Shown in pieces: positions 54,723 to 64,000 of a DNA stretch of 64,000 nucleotides. Source of the DNA: Costus lasius (lineage: Eukaryota > Streptophyta > Magnoliopsida > Zingiberales > Costaceae); NCBI GenBank assembly GCA_027563935.2, contig CM050453.2, forward strand, positions 68,866,018-68,930,017, read 5' to 3'. Within the stretch, counting starts at the first letter, position 1, and each line of letters starts with the position of its first letter. A program made the position numbers and the translations under genes. The notes beneath the pieces were generated by a model. It was not told the DNA's origin. It saw nothing but the letters and a program-made list of their open reading frames with translations, and searched no databases.

Positions 54723-55848
54723 TTATCCAAAAAGTTTAGCCACTAATCCAAACATCCAAAATTTCATATAAATCAAGATCGACATGGCTTTCTCAAATAT
54801 GCAGAAATCAAATTCAAAATTTTCAATTACACTCAAAGGATATTCAATGATCTTCCTATATTTGTTAGTAAGCAAAATCATTAGTCCTTTTTTCAAAATT
54901 ATATCTTCAATTGCAATAAGAGTAGGACTTTCATCAAAAGATTCAAGTATTGGATCATCAAAATAGTCTTTCTGTCTCACATTTGGTTCTTCAACAAAGT
55001 ACAATTTTTCAAATAAATCTGTAGACATGGGCAAAGCATCAGAGTGAGATTCATCAATATTCATAATTTTCAAATCCTTCTCAAGTTTCTCATGCATTTC
55101 ATCAATTTTAAAATTACTAACAAAATCAGAGTAAGATTTTCCTAAATCAGTCCCCTCATATCCTTCATCAGATTTAACCACAAATAATATATCATCAAAA
55201 GAATCAATTTCAAAACTATCACTAGAGTCAAAAGGAGATTTAACAAAATCAATTTCCTCAAACTTTTCCACAAATAAATTATTAGATGAATCAATTTTAC
55301 AATCATCAATCTCAGAGTGAGATTCATTAATGTTCACATAAGGCGCAATCTCAAAACAATCATAATCAGAGGGGGATTTTTCTAAATCAATTTCTTCAGT
55401 TTCCAAATCAAATTCAAATAAACAAGCATGTTGTGCTTTCCGTGCTTCTAACATTTCAGTATTAACAGATATAGATTCTACTTGAGAAGCAAGATGACTA
55501 ACTATCCTTTTAAGATCTACAATATTCTTACTTTGATTTGTCATGATTTGGTTTTGATTTGACATGAATTTTTCAAGCATGGATTTTAAACTAGAATTTT
55601 TTTGTATCCTCAAAGTATGGTTCAGAAACATGATTTGGAGGAGTTAAAAATTGGCAATCAGAAGTATAATGATCAAAACATCCACAGATATCACATCTAA
55701 TAGAAGAATAAGATGTCCTAGAAGGATGCATATAAGAGTGTAATTTCAATTTATCTGCAAGAGTACACAATGAATCATCTTCATACTTACCTTGTGGCAT
55801 GTATACCTCACCTCTTTTAGTTGCCCACGAGTTCTGATTAAAAGACAT
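54723..55848 (-). pseudogene. Element B gag-like zinc-knuckle acidic protein (one frameshift)
   Basis: Starts at ATG 55848 (MSFNQNSWATKRGE). One CCHC knuckle, CDICGCFDHYTSDC, lies near 55680. A single frame change near 55600 then leads into a coiled region with NIVDLKRIVSHLASQVE, a CLFEFD.ETEEIDLEKSPSD block, about 150 acidic residues (repeats of the type FVKSPFDSSDSFEID), and the conserved end IILKKGLMILLTNKYRKIIE to FGLVAKLFG. About 370 codons in total. Shared with element A from start to end, so this is a family protein and not chance reading. The zinc knuckle and coil suggest a gag derivative; the long acidic tail and conserved C-terminus are unexplained. Confidence 0.75.
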
Positions 55849-56091
55849 ATCTTCAAATCTATAAAGAACAGAAAGATTATCCAACACCAATCAATCAAAA
55901 TTTTTTTTAGAGTATTTTAAAAAATAGAAAATATAAAACACAAGCAAATTCATAAATTTCAGAAATCACAGTTCTGTCACAACTTGTGAAAATCCAAAAC
56001 CTGCAAAAACAAAAAACAAAGTTAAATCTAAAACAAATAAAACTTAGTCTAGCAATACTAACAACTATTTTGATATTAACAAAGCTAAGGT

Positions 56092-56108
56092 CCCCGGCAA
56101 CGGCACTA
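56092..56108 (-). other. Primer-binding site of element B, tRNA-Asp type (mutated)
   Basis: The sense strand reads TAGTGCCGTTGCCGGGG, two changes from the perfect complement of tRNA-Asp. It lies six bases from the LTR end. Confidence 0.8.
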
Positions 56109-56114
56109 AAAACT

Positions 56115-56201
56115 TGTTGTAGTCCGCAAGTCCACGAATACTCGAAGTAATAAAGAAAGATATCGAACCACAGAGACCTTATTGTTAAGTACCAAATAAT
56201 T
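56115..56201 (-). repeat. 5' LTR of element B, first 87 bp only
   Basis: Matches the corresponding end of 50066-51903 and stops at 56201, where the Angela element begins. The last five bases, TAATT, are the expected left target copy. Confidence 0.85.
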
Positions 56202-57896
56202 TGTTGGGGTATGCCCTTAAGGCTAATGTTTGAGGCCTTGGGATTCTTACAGTATCGTGTATATAAACTGTTATGTTTATAAAGGCAATGGTTGTTATTC
56301 AGTTTGTTACATTGTCTGCTCCAATAAGTGTGCTTCTGAATAATGTCTCAAAGCTGTTCAGCTTGGCTGACATGCTGTAATGTCCTTAGTCGAGATATCT
56401 TGGTGAACATGAGACAGCCTTGATATGATTGAGACTAATATGTATTCTAATCTTATAGGATGCTTCGAGCATGGAATAAGATGTAGACTCATGGGTACAT
56501 TGGATGTACTGGACAGACCCTACTAGGATATTCAATTGCTTGTCACAATGTGAATAATCCTTGTTTGCAACAAGTGGCACATGTCCTCTGACTTGAGATC
56601 ACTTGTGTTTCTAAATGATGATTGTCATTGTTTTGAGGTAGTTCAATATCATTTGAAACATAATGGTTATAGACTATCTTGGATAATGATCATGAGTCAG
56701 GTTAGGACACTAGTGATAGATATAGGATTGCCGTCTCCTTGTTTGAGGAGTGAGATGTTCTAAAGGGGCCCCCCTGAATGAGATGATTGAGAAAGTGTAT
56801 GGCCATACCCAGGTGACTATGATCATCTGATCTAATCATGCTCATCATATTGGAGTTACAGGCTTGACATGCTTGTCCAATAAGAACATCCAGTGGCAAA
56901 GGAAACATGTATGCCTAGTGATGTGGATTCACACTTGTGCTATGGTTTGGGAGTAGTCTTGGAAGACTCTTTCCTTTATATCGGGAGACAGTGATGTGTT
57001 GCTAGATACCCCTCACTGATCGTGATAACGTAAGTTATCGTTACCGACATTTAAAGGAAACCCTCAGGGTCGCACAATTTGATGATATGGCTTACTTAAG
57101 TCAGATCGTGTGGACTGAATTGTTTGGGTTCAGTTTAAAGGAGTTTAAACTCTGATTGTAAGTGAGATCTGGTCTGATCATGTTTGATTGATTAGGGCTT
57201 GAGATCGGTAAGCTTCGATCGAGAGAGTTGATGCTAGATCGGTGAGATCATGAGCATCAAGAGATGAACGGTTAGATTTGGAACCTTAGGGTTTACTATG
57301 GTCTAGACCAAATGGCTTGGGCTGATTTGATTTGGTTTTTTGGACCAAAGTCAATTGGATCGATTGAGCTTGAACCGGTTCACATGTGTGAACGCTTGGT
57401 TCAATGCTTAAGCGTTTTGGTCAGTTTTGAGAGCATTACTTCATGTCATTCCATTTTTGGAAAGTCATCAAGGCGACTTTGCAAAAAACGCCAAAACGCC
57501 TCAATGCTTCGCTCTTGGAGGGTGACCGCTTACACTCTCGTGTTGAGAAGAGTTGGTTGACGACAAGAAGAAGGATTGGGCCGAGCAAAGATATCTCTAT
57601 CATCTCCTTCATACGACAAGACCCCTTGAAGCTTTTGCTAGCACAAAGGTGTGAAGGGAGTAGCCATTGTCTTCTTGTGTGCGCGCCATTTGGAGGAGAT
57701 CTACTTTGTTCTCTTCTTCCAAGCCGCCTCCTTCATCATGGCTATGGTAAAGGATCTTAACTTGATCTTTGAAATAATATCAAAGTTGATCATATATATG
57801 TTCATGCAATCGATCTAGTTGAAACCCTAGAAAATTTTTCATGCGCCCCCATTTAGGGTTTCACCCCCTTGCGCTCCCCCTTGAAGGGGACTTACA
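56202..57896 (+). repeat. 5' LTR of the second Angela element
   Basis: 1695 bp, starts TGTTGGGGTATGCCC and ends GGGACTTACA. Short open frames inside are not genes. Confidence 0.93.
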
Positions 57897-57898
57897 AT

Positions 57899-57910
57899 TG
57901 GTATCAGAGC
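57899..57910 (+). other. Primer-binding site, tRNA-iMet type
   Basis: TGGTATCAGAGC, 12 bases complementary to initiator tRNA-Met, two bases after the LTR. Confidence 0.93.
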
Positions 57911-59744
57911 TATGGTTTATGCATGAGTCATATGATTGCTTTGAGTGATCCTTGTTTGCGCCAATATAGTAGATCTATCACCATGAGAACATGCTAGTCA
58001 TTAGATGTTGGCGCATGTTTGATATAACTTGTTTGCGCTAATGTAAAGATCTAATGTTAACATGCGAAACTTCATGACTTAGTTGTTTGCGCATGTATGA
58101 TTGTTTCATGTTGGCGCTTGTTGAATGTATTTGTTAAAACTCATTACATCTTGCGCGCCTATCACCTAGATCTACATTTGCGCCTGCTATAAACCCTTAG
58201 ACGGGTTATTAGGGTTGAAGTCATAGACTAGTTAAGATCCAACCAGTCTGATCAGACCATCTGACAGCCTAGATGGGTCGACTAGATGGCACCTGTGCGC
58301 AAGCAACAGGTGGCTATAGGTCGACTGCAGACAGGCGTGTAGCGATGTCTGGTTGAGACAACCAGTGAACACACATGAGTTAGGCCTGGGGTCACACCCG
58401 CTTGCCAGAACTCATGAGGGTAGTTCAGCCCATGTCATGCATTGTTGACCATTAGGTCAACTCAAGTCAGTTAGGACTTGGTGCATGCAAGGGCAGTGGA
58501 TCTGACTAGGTCTGATGAGTGGATCCCTATTAATGGACCGTTGTAAGGTAGCAGGGCACATAAGAAAAAAATAAAATTGATGCCTATGGGGTTTTCAAAA
58601 ATTTTATTTTCTTGTAATAGGATCACATGTTGGTTGAATACCATGATGCTTGTCTATTTCATCTTATGTGGGTTGCCCCTTTTTCATGTGTGCTGTGCTG
58701 GGGCCTGCGAGCCTGGATTAAAATTGTAAATTAATTTTTATTGTGATCTGCGCATCACTTTTAATTAATTTATAAAATGTAATTGACCTGCGAGTCAATC
58801 TTGTCTAGATAGATTAAAATGTACTTTTAATCTGACAAGAGCTCAAAGCACACAGAGCAGAGGCGCATGCAGTAGTGACATCTACCTGGTGGGCACACTT
58901 GAGCTGCAGAGAGCGCTTAGGCCCTGGTTTGGGCCAGGAGAGAGGCAAAAGACCCAAGAAGCATGTGAAGACTTAATATAACTTAAGGTCTTACCTAGGC
59001 TTAATGGGCGTTTACCACATAAGATCATCATGCTTTCTTTTATTGTTTATATAATTAGAATTGCATGATTTATTTATCTTCCTGCTATCACCATAGGGTT
59101 TGCATGATAGTTAAGAAGATAAAAGACCGTTAAAATCCAACGCTAAAATATCAAGCTCGATAGCCTTCTGACGCGAAACCTCACTGTTCTGACTATCGTT
59201 GGAGCCGTGTTGTACCCACTCAGTGGGCACGTCCATCTATCTTCAGACGGTGTGTGATTTCACCTGCGTGTTACAAAGAAGGGATTTATCGCTTCTCGTT
59301 GCTCAGCATAGCACGTGGTGGTCCAGGGAGTAGGTCAGGTCAGCTTGACCATGTGGGCTACATATGGGGCATATGTTAGCTATATGGAGGCAGCCATCTG
59401 TGGGATCAGAGACTGTGTTGTACCAACTCAGTTGGCACAGTCTGCTGGATTGCCTAGATGAAGGGGAATCGCACGGGTTGGCGATTGGCAGGGACTGCCT
59501 ACCAGAGATTAGTGCTTGTACTCTCTGTGCATCTTATCTCGCCTGAGCGGGACGCGGAGACCAAGTATGAAATCTGGATCCCATCTCACTAAAAGAGTTT
59601 TACTCTTTCGGGCTGTTTTGCTGGATTTTTCAGCCAGATAAAATAGTGAGAAAAGAATCATTCTTAAGTCCTAGATTGATTCTAAACATTGATACTGACC
59701 TTGCTGTTCTTGCATTGTTGTAGATTCCTGCAGCAACGAACACC
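57911..59744 (+). other. Leader of the second Angela element with covarying hairpins
   Basis: No coding region. Hairpin at 59411-59442: outer arms GACTGTG/CACAGTC, 5' bulge TTGTA, inner CCAAC/GTTGG, loop TCA. Hairpin at 59206-59231: outer CGTG/CACG, bulge TTGTA, inner CCCAC/GTGGG, loop TCA. A third hairpin, GCTACATAT with ATATGTTAGC, lies at about 59357-59380. The gag-pol start is preceded by TTGCATTGTTGTAG, which would also fit a 3' splice site. Confidence 0.78.
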
Positions 59745-62700
59745 ATGAGCTTCAATGTGCGATCCCTACTGGAAAGGGAGAAGTTTGCTGGGCCAAACTT
59801 CTCAGACTGGTACGGACACCTTAAGATTGTTCTTAAGGCAGAGAGGAAACTGTATGTCCTCGAGACGGCAATACCGCCTCAACCCGCTCCGAACGCCGCA
59901 AGGGCGGTTCGGGAAGCCTATGAGAAGCATGTCAATGATAGCATTGATGTCGCTTGCCTGATGCTAGCGTCTATGACGCCACCGCTGCAGCGTCAGCATG
60001 AGGATATGTCTGCTATAGAAATTATAGCAAACCTCAAGATGCTGTATGCTGCACAGGCGAGGACTGAACGCTATAATCTGACCAAGCTTTTCTTTCAGAG
60101 CAAACTGGCTGAAGGGAGTCCAGTGGGAGCTCATGTGCTCAAGATGATTGGGCACAAGGAGGCTCTAGAGAAACTGGGGCATACCATCAATCAGGAGCTT
60201 GCTGTAGACATTATTCTGCAGTCTCTCCCGGCCTCCTTCGATGCGTTCATTATTAATTTTAATATGAACAAGATCGATTGTACTCCGGCAGAGTTGCTGA
60301 ATATGCTCTTGACTACGGAGGAGACTCTGAAGGGAAAGCCTTCAACCTCTGTCTTGATGTTCCCTTCCAGGAACAAGAAGAAGGGGAAGAAGGGCAAAGT
60401 CCCTGTCAAGAGTTACAACAAGGCTCTGAAACAAAAGGTGAAGCGGTGCAAGGACAACAGATGTTTCCACTGTGGCCAGCTGGGTCACTGGAAAAAGGAC
60501 TGTAAAGCGCTCCAAGGAGACAAGAAGGGAAGCATCGCTTCTGGCTCAGGTATATTTGTGACTGAGGTCATGATATCTTCTTCTTCAATTTCATGGGTGT
60601 TGGACACTGCATGTGGAGTTCACATTTGTTCAAATGTACAGGAACTCAAGAGAAGAAGACAGGTGGGACAGCATGAGGTGGACCTACGAGTTGGAAACGG
60701 GGCACGGGTTGCTGCTGTTGCTGTAGGGGATTATTACATCTCTTTACCATCTGGACTTGAATTAGAACTAGACAAGTGTTATTTTGTTCCAAGCATTACT
60801 AAAAATATTATCTCTATTCCTGCTCTTGTCAGGAAAGGGTTTTCCTTTGAATGCAAGACTTCAAAGTGTTATCTTTCTTTTGATAATATTGTTTATGCTA
60901 CTGGATCAATTAACAATGGGTTATTCATGTTGGACATAGAATGTTCTATACAAAATATTGATAATAAGAAAGCCAAGTATGCTGATGACAGCACCTTGCT
61001 ATGGCATAGTCGTTTAGGCCATATTAACAAGAAACGCATTAAGCGGTTGCATGATCATGGACTGCTGGGATCATTCTCCTATAAGGAGATTGATACATGC
61101 AAAGCTTGTTTAATGGGCAAAATGACGAAGTCTCCTTTTTCTAACAAAGGTCAAAGGGCTTCAGGTTTACTTGACCTTATACACAGTGATGTGTGTGGGC
61201 CATTTAGTAAACATGCCAGAGGTGGCTATTCGTACTTCATTACCTTTACTGATGATTTCAGTAGATATGGGTATGTCTATCTAATGAGACATAAGAGTGA
61301 ATCTTTTGACAAGTTCAAAGAGTTCAAAAATGAAGTACAAAATCAGCTAGGCCGAAATATCAAGGCACTTCGTTCTGATCGAGGTGGAGAATACCTAAGT
61401 CGAGAGTTTATTGACTATCTGAAGGAGTGTGGGATTATCTCACAGCTCACTCCGCCAGGAACACCGCAATGGAATGGTGTGTCCGAAAGGAGGAACAGAA
61501 CCTTATTGGATATGGTTCGCTCTATGATGAGTCAGGCTACTCTACCTTACTCCTTTTGGGGTTTTGCACTGGAAACAGCTGCAAAGGTACTAAACCGAGT
61601 GCCATCCAAGGCAGTTTCAAAGACTCCATATGAGTTATGGTATGGGAAACAGCCAAGCTTGACATTTATCAAGATCTGGGGTTGCGAGGCTTATGTCAAA
61701 AAGCTCGCCTCTGGGAAACTAGAGAGCAGATCTGACAAATGTATCTTTGTCGGATACCCTAAGGAAACTAAGGGTTATTATTTCTACGATCCCAAAGAGA
61801 ACAAGGTATTTGTTGCTCGGACGGCTATTTTTCTTGAGAAGGAGTTTCTTCTGCAAGAAGCCAGTGGGAGAGAAATAAAGCTGGATGAGAATCCAGAGGA
61901 AGGACAAAGTAGTCAAGCACAGTTGGATGAGCCTGAGCCGGTAGAACAGGTTATTGAACAACCTGAGGCTCAGATATCACGGGAACCGCAAAGATCGGGA
62001 AGGATCCATCGACAGCCTGAGCGCTATGACGGAGTCTACATCATTGATAATGATGAACCCCTTACTTATGCGGATGCGGTCAGTGGACCGGAGTCAGCTA
62101 GGTGGCTTGAAGCTATGCGAGCCGAGATGGACTCCATGTCAGATAACCAGGTCTGGGATTTGGTTGATCCGCCTCCGGGAGTAATCCCTATAGGCTGTAA
62201 ATGGATCTTCAAGAAGAAGATTGACATGGATGGTAACGTGGTTACCTATAAAGGCAGGCTAGTTGCGAAAGGTTTCAAACAAATCTACGGGATAGATTAT
62301 GATGAAACTTTCTCTCCTGTAGCCATGTTCAAGTCTATTCGGATTCTTCTCGCAATAGCAGCATATTACGATTATGAGATCTGGCAGATGGATGTGAAGA
62401 CCGCTTTCCTTAATGGAAAACTGGATGAGGATGTGTATATGACACAACCTGAAGGTTTCACTAATCCATCAGATCGTCATAAAATATGCAAGTTAAAGAA
62501 GTCCATTTATGGACTTAAACAAGCATCTAGAAGCTGGAATATTTGTTTTGATGAATCAATCTGTGAATTTGGTTTCATCAAGAATGAAGATGACCCGTGT
62601 GTATATAAGAGGTTTAGTGGGAGCGTGATTACTTTCCTAGTCCTCTACGTCAATGATATCTTAATCATTGGAAACGATATTCCTGAACTTCATGCTGTTA

Positions 62701-63629
62701 AAGCATGGTTAAGAAAATGTTTCCAGATGAAAGATCTAGGAGAAGCAGCCTATGTGTCAGGTGTGAAGATCTACAGGGATAGATCTAAGAGGCTTCTCGG
62801 GCTGTGCCAGAGTACTTACATCGACAAGGTCCTGGAGAGATTTCATTTAGAGAATTCTAAAAGAGGATATCTTCCAGTCAGACATGGTCTGAATCTTTCA
62901 AAGAGTCAGTGTCCACAAACACAGACTGAGAAAGAGGAAATGGACAATACGCCTTATGCTTCGGCTATTGGGTCCATTATGTATACGACGTTGTGTACTC
63001 GCCCAGACGTCGCTTACGGGTTAAGCGTGACCAGTCGATTCCAAAGTAATCCAGGTCAGGCACACTGGATTGCGGTCAAGAACATTCTAAAATATCTGCG
63101 GAGGACCAAAGATATGTTCTTGATATATGGTGGTCAGGAAGAACTCAGTATAGAAGGATATACTGACGCTTCGTTCCAGTCGGACCAGGATGATTTCCGA
63201 TCGCAATCAGGCTATGTTTTTAGCTTGAATGGTGGAGCAGTGGTGTGGAAAAGTTTCAAACAGTCTACTGTTGCTGATTCCACAACAGAAGCCGAGTATG
63301 TTGCAGCCTCAGAAGCATCTAAGGAGGCAGTGTGGATTCGTAAGTTCATTAAGGAACTTGGTGTCGTTCCTTCGAGTGCAGATCCTTTGGTTATCTTCTG
63401 TGATAACACTGGAGCAATCGCACAAGCAAAGGAACCACGGTCGCACCAGAAGTCCAAACACATACAGAGACGGTTTCACTTGATCCGGGAGATCATTGAT
63501 CGTGGTGAGATCAAAATCTGCAAGGTACATACAGATGACAATCTGGCTGACCCGCTTACCAAGCCTCTGGCGCAGCAGAAGCATGAGAAGCACTGTAATA
63601 ATATGGGTTTGAGATTTCTCAACCATTAG
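59745..63629 (+). CDS. Angela-type copia gag-pol, 1294 aa, open but RT motif YVND
   Basis: Starts at ATG 59745 (MSFNVRSLLEREKF) and is open to the stop at 63627-63629. Zinc knuckle CFHCGQLGHWKKDC (240-253); protease LDTACG (Asp287); integrase zinc finger and D..D35E residues as in the element at 18976; RT with WQMDVKTAFLNG intact. The active-site box reads YVND (residues 968-971, Asn codon at 62652-62654) where copia RT has YVDD, as the sister element does. RNase H residues (YTDA, TTEAE, CDN) are intact. The equivalent Asp-to-Asn change in HIV RT (D185N) abolishes polymerisation, so this protein should be RT-dead while its other activities may remain. Confidence 0.95.
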   Translation: MSFNVRSLLEREKFAGPNFSDWYGHLKIVLKAERKLYVLETAIPPQPAPNAARAVREAYEKHVNDSIDVACLMLASMTPPLQRQHEDMSAIEIIANLKMLYAAQARTERYNLTKLFFQSKLAEGSPVGAHVLKMIGHKEALEKLGHTINQELAVDIILQSLPASFDAFIINFNMNKIDCTPAELLNMLLTTEETLKGKPSTSVLMFPSRNKKKGKKGKVPVKSYNKALKQKVKRCKDNRCFHCGQLGHWKKDCKALQGDKKGSIASGSGIFVTEVMISSSSISWVLDTACGVHICSNVQELKRRRQVGQHEVDLRVGNGARVAAVAVGDYYISLPSGLELELDKCYFVPSITKNIISIPALVRKGFSFECKTSKCYLSFDNIVYATGSINNGLFMLDIECSIQNIDNKKAKYADDSTLLWHSRLGHINKKRIKRLHDHGLLGSFSYKEIDTCKACLMGKMTKSPFSNKGQRASGLLDLIHSDVCGPFSKHARGGYSYFITFTDDFSRYGYVYLMRHKSESFDKFKEFKNEVQNQLGRNIKALRSDRGGEYLSREFIDYLKECGIISQLTPPGTPQWNGVSERRNRTLLDMVRSMMSQATLPYSFWGFALETAAKVLNRVPSKAVSKTPYELWYGKQPSLTFIKIWGCEAYVKKLASGKLESRSDKCIFVGYPKETKGYYFYDPKENKVFVARTAIFLEKEFLLQEASGREIKLDENPEEGQSSQAQLDEPEPVEQVIEQPEAQISREPQRSGRIHRQPERYDGVYIIDNDEPLTYADAVSGPESARWLEAMRAEMDSMSDNQVWDLVDPPPGVIPIGCKWIFKKKIDMDGNVVTYKGRLVAKGFKQIYGIDYDETFSPVAMFKSIRILLAIAAYYDYEIWQMDVKTAFLNGKLDEDVYMTQPEGFTNPSDRHKICKLKKSIYGLKQASRSWNICFDESICEFGFIKNEDDPCVYKRFSGSVITFLVLYVNDILIIGNDIPELHAVKAWLRKCFQMKDLGEAAYVSGVKIYRDRSKRLLGLCQSTYIDKVLERFHLENSKRGYLPVRHGLNLSKSQCPQTQTEKEEMDNTPYASAIGSIMYTTLCTRPDVAYGLSVTSRFQSNPGQAHWIAVKNILKYLRRTKDMFLIYGGQEELSIEGYTDASFQSDQDDFRSQSGYVFSLNGGAVVWKSFKQSTVADSTTEAEYVAASEASKEAVWIRKFIKELGVVPSSADPLVIFCDNTGAIAQAKEPRSHQKSKHIQRRFHLIREIIDRGEIKICKVHTDDNLADPLTKPLAQQKHEKHCNNMGLRFLNH

Positions 63630-63637
63630 ATTAAGTG

Positions 63638-63649
63638 CAAGTGGGAGAT
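63638..63649 (+). other. Polypurine tract of the second Angela element
   Basis: CAAGTGGGAGAT directly before the 3' LTR. Confidence 0.88.
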
Positions 63650-64000
63650 TGTTGGGGTATGCCCTTAAGGCTAATGTTTGAGGCCTTGGGATTCTTACAG
63701 TATCGTGTATATAAACTGTTATGTTTATAAAGGCAATGGTTGTTATTCAGTTTGTTACATTGTCTGCTCCAATAAGTGTGCTTCTGAATAATGTCTCAAA
63801 GCTGTTCAGCTTGGCTGACATGCTGTAATGTCCTTAGTCGAGATATCTTGGTGAACATGAGACAGCCTTGATATGATTGAGACTAATATGTATTCTAATC
63901 TTATAGGATGCTTCGAGCATGGAATAAGATGTAGACTCATGGGTACATTGGATGTACTGGACAGACCCTACTAGGATATTCAATTGCTTGTCACAATGTG
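63650..64000 (+). repeat. 3' LTR of the second Angela element (first 351 bp)
   Basis: Identical by eye to 56202-56552. It continues beyond the window. Confidence 0.93.

Larger units (their letters stand above)
50066..56201 (-). mobile_element. Non-autonomous Athila-like LTR retrotransposon 'B' (gag-only), 5' LTR incomplete in window
   Basis: 3' LTR at 50066-51903, interior 51904-56114 (4.2 kb), then the start of the 5' LTR at 56115, cut at 56201 by an Angela element. The sense orientation is minus. Primer site near 56108-56092. It shares with element A the LTR start, primer type, gag-like protein, tandem hairpin and 3' UTR, and lacks pol. The rest of its 5' LTR should lie beyond the Angela copy, right of the window, followed by a second CTCAC. 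Confidence 0.87.
56202..64000 (+). mobile_element. Angela-type copia retrotransposon (3' LTR runs off the window)
   Basis: 5' LTR 56202-57896, tRNA-iMet primer site 57899-57910, leader 57911-59744, open gag-pol 59745-63629, polypurine tract 63638-63649, 3' LTR from 63650. The 351 bp of 3' LTR in view match the 5' LTR without a difference by eye, so insertion is recent. It sits in the 5' LTR of element B. Its RT active site is changed (see CDS). Confidence 0.95.

Noticed and set aside
1..64000. tRNA, rRNA or small nuclear RNA genes
   Set aside because: Only tRNA-complementary primer sites were seen; no complete RNA gene was recognised by eye.

Overview
This is a plant nuclear window, most likely from a large-genome monocot. 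The host call rests on intron-containing genes, plant Ty1/copia and Ty3/gypsy lineages and a plant-only HD-Zip class IV gene. The monocot part is inference from the dominance of Angela/BARE-1-type copia. One host gene is visible: a nine-exon HD-Zip IV (HDG11/ROC8-like) homeodomain-START transcription factor at 9320-12398. Almost everything else is retrotransposon sequence, much of it nested.

Layout. 1-5955: 3' part of a decayed Athila-lineage gypsy element (integrase tail, ATHILA ORF-1, 3' UTR, 3' LTR). 5956-7440: decayed Angela-type copia fragment. 7441-9319: intergenic DNA and promoter/leader. 9320-12398: HD-Zip IV gene. 12399-16997: intergenic DNA with a decayed Athila-like LTR and a MITE. 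16998-26514: complete Angela-type copia on the minus strand, TSD AGTTG, gag-pol open. 26515-31346: older Angela remnants, with a 2.05-kb non-autonomous LTR element (28372-30421, TSD GAGGG) inserted. 31347-49553: non-autonomous Athila-like element A (TSD GCCAC), itself split by a very young Tekay/Del chromovirus (33517-43944, minus, TSD ATTAA). 49559-50065: continuation of the Angela LTR that A split. 50066-56201: a second non-autonomous Athila-like element B (minus), interrupted in its 5' LTR by an Angela copia (56202 to the end, plus). That copia has an open gag-pol but a YVND reverse-transcriptase active site.

The most interesting signals are RNA-like structures in the retrotransposons, not new proteins. 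(1) Athila-type LTRs carry an array of small hairpins with one plan: variable complementary arms, a single bulged purine, three base pairs and a GNRA tetraloop. The arms change in a compensatory way between copies and elements. (2) The leaders of the two Angela elements carry two-stem hairpins whose stems differ completely but share the same 5-nt bulge, TTGTA. (3) Three Athila-type elements share a tandem hairpin directly after their coding region, a self-complementary hairpin near the start of R, paired CACTGT/ACAGTG hairpins in the 3' UTR, and arrays of near-palindromes of the form TTACGG..CCGTAA.

Elements A and B together define a gag-only family of about 7.8 kb. It has about 1.8-kb LTRs, a tRNA-Asp primer site, no pol, and a zinc-knuckle protein with a long acidic tail and a conserved hydrophobic C-terminus that I do not recognise. 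In A the LTR end has moved about 80 bp outward past a relic primer-binding site. All structures were found by eye; folding, covariation tests and database searches were not run.
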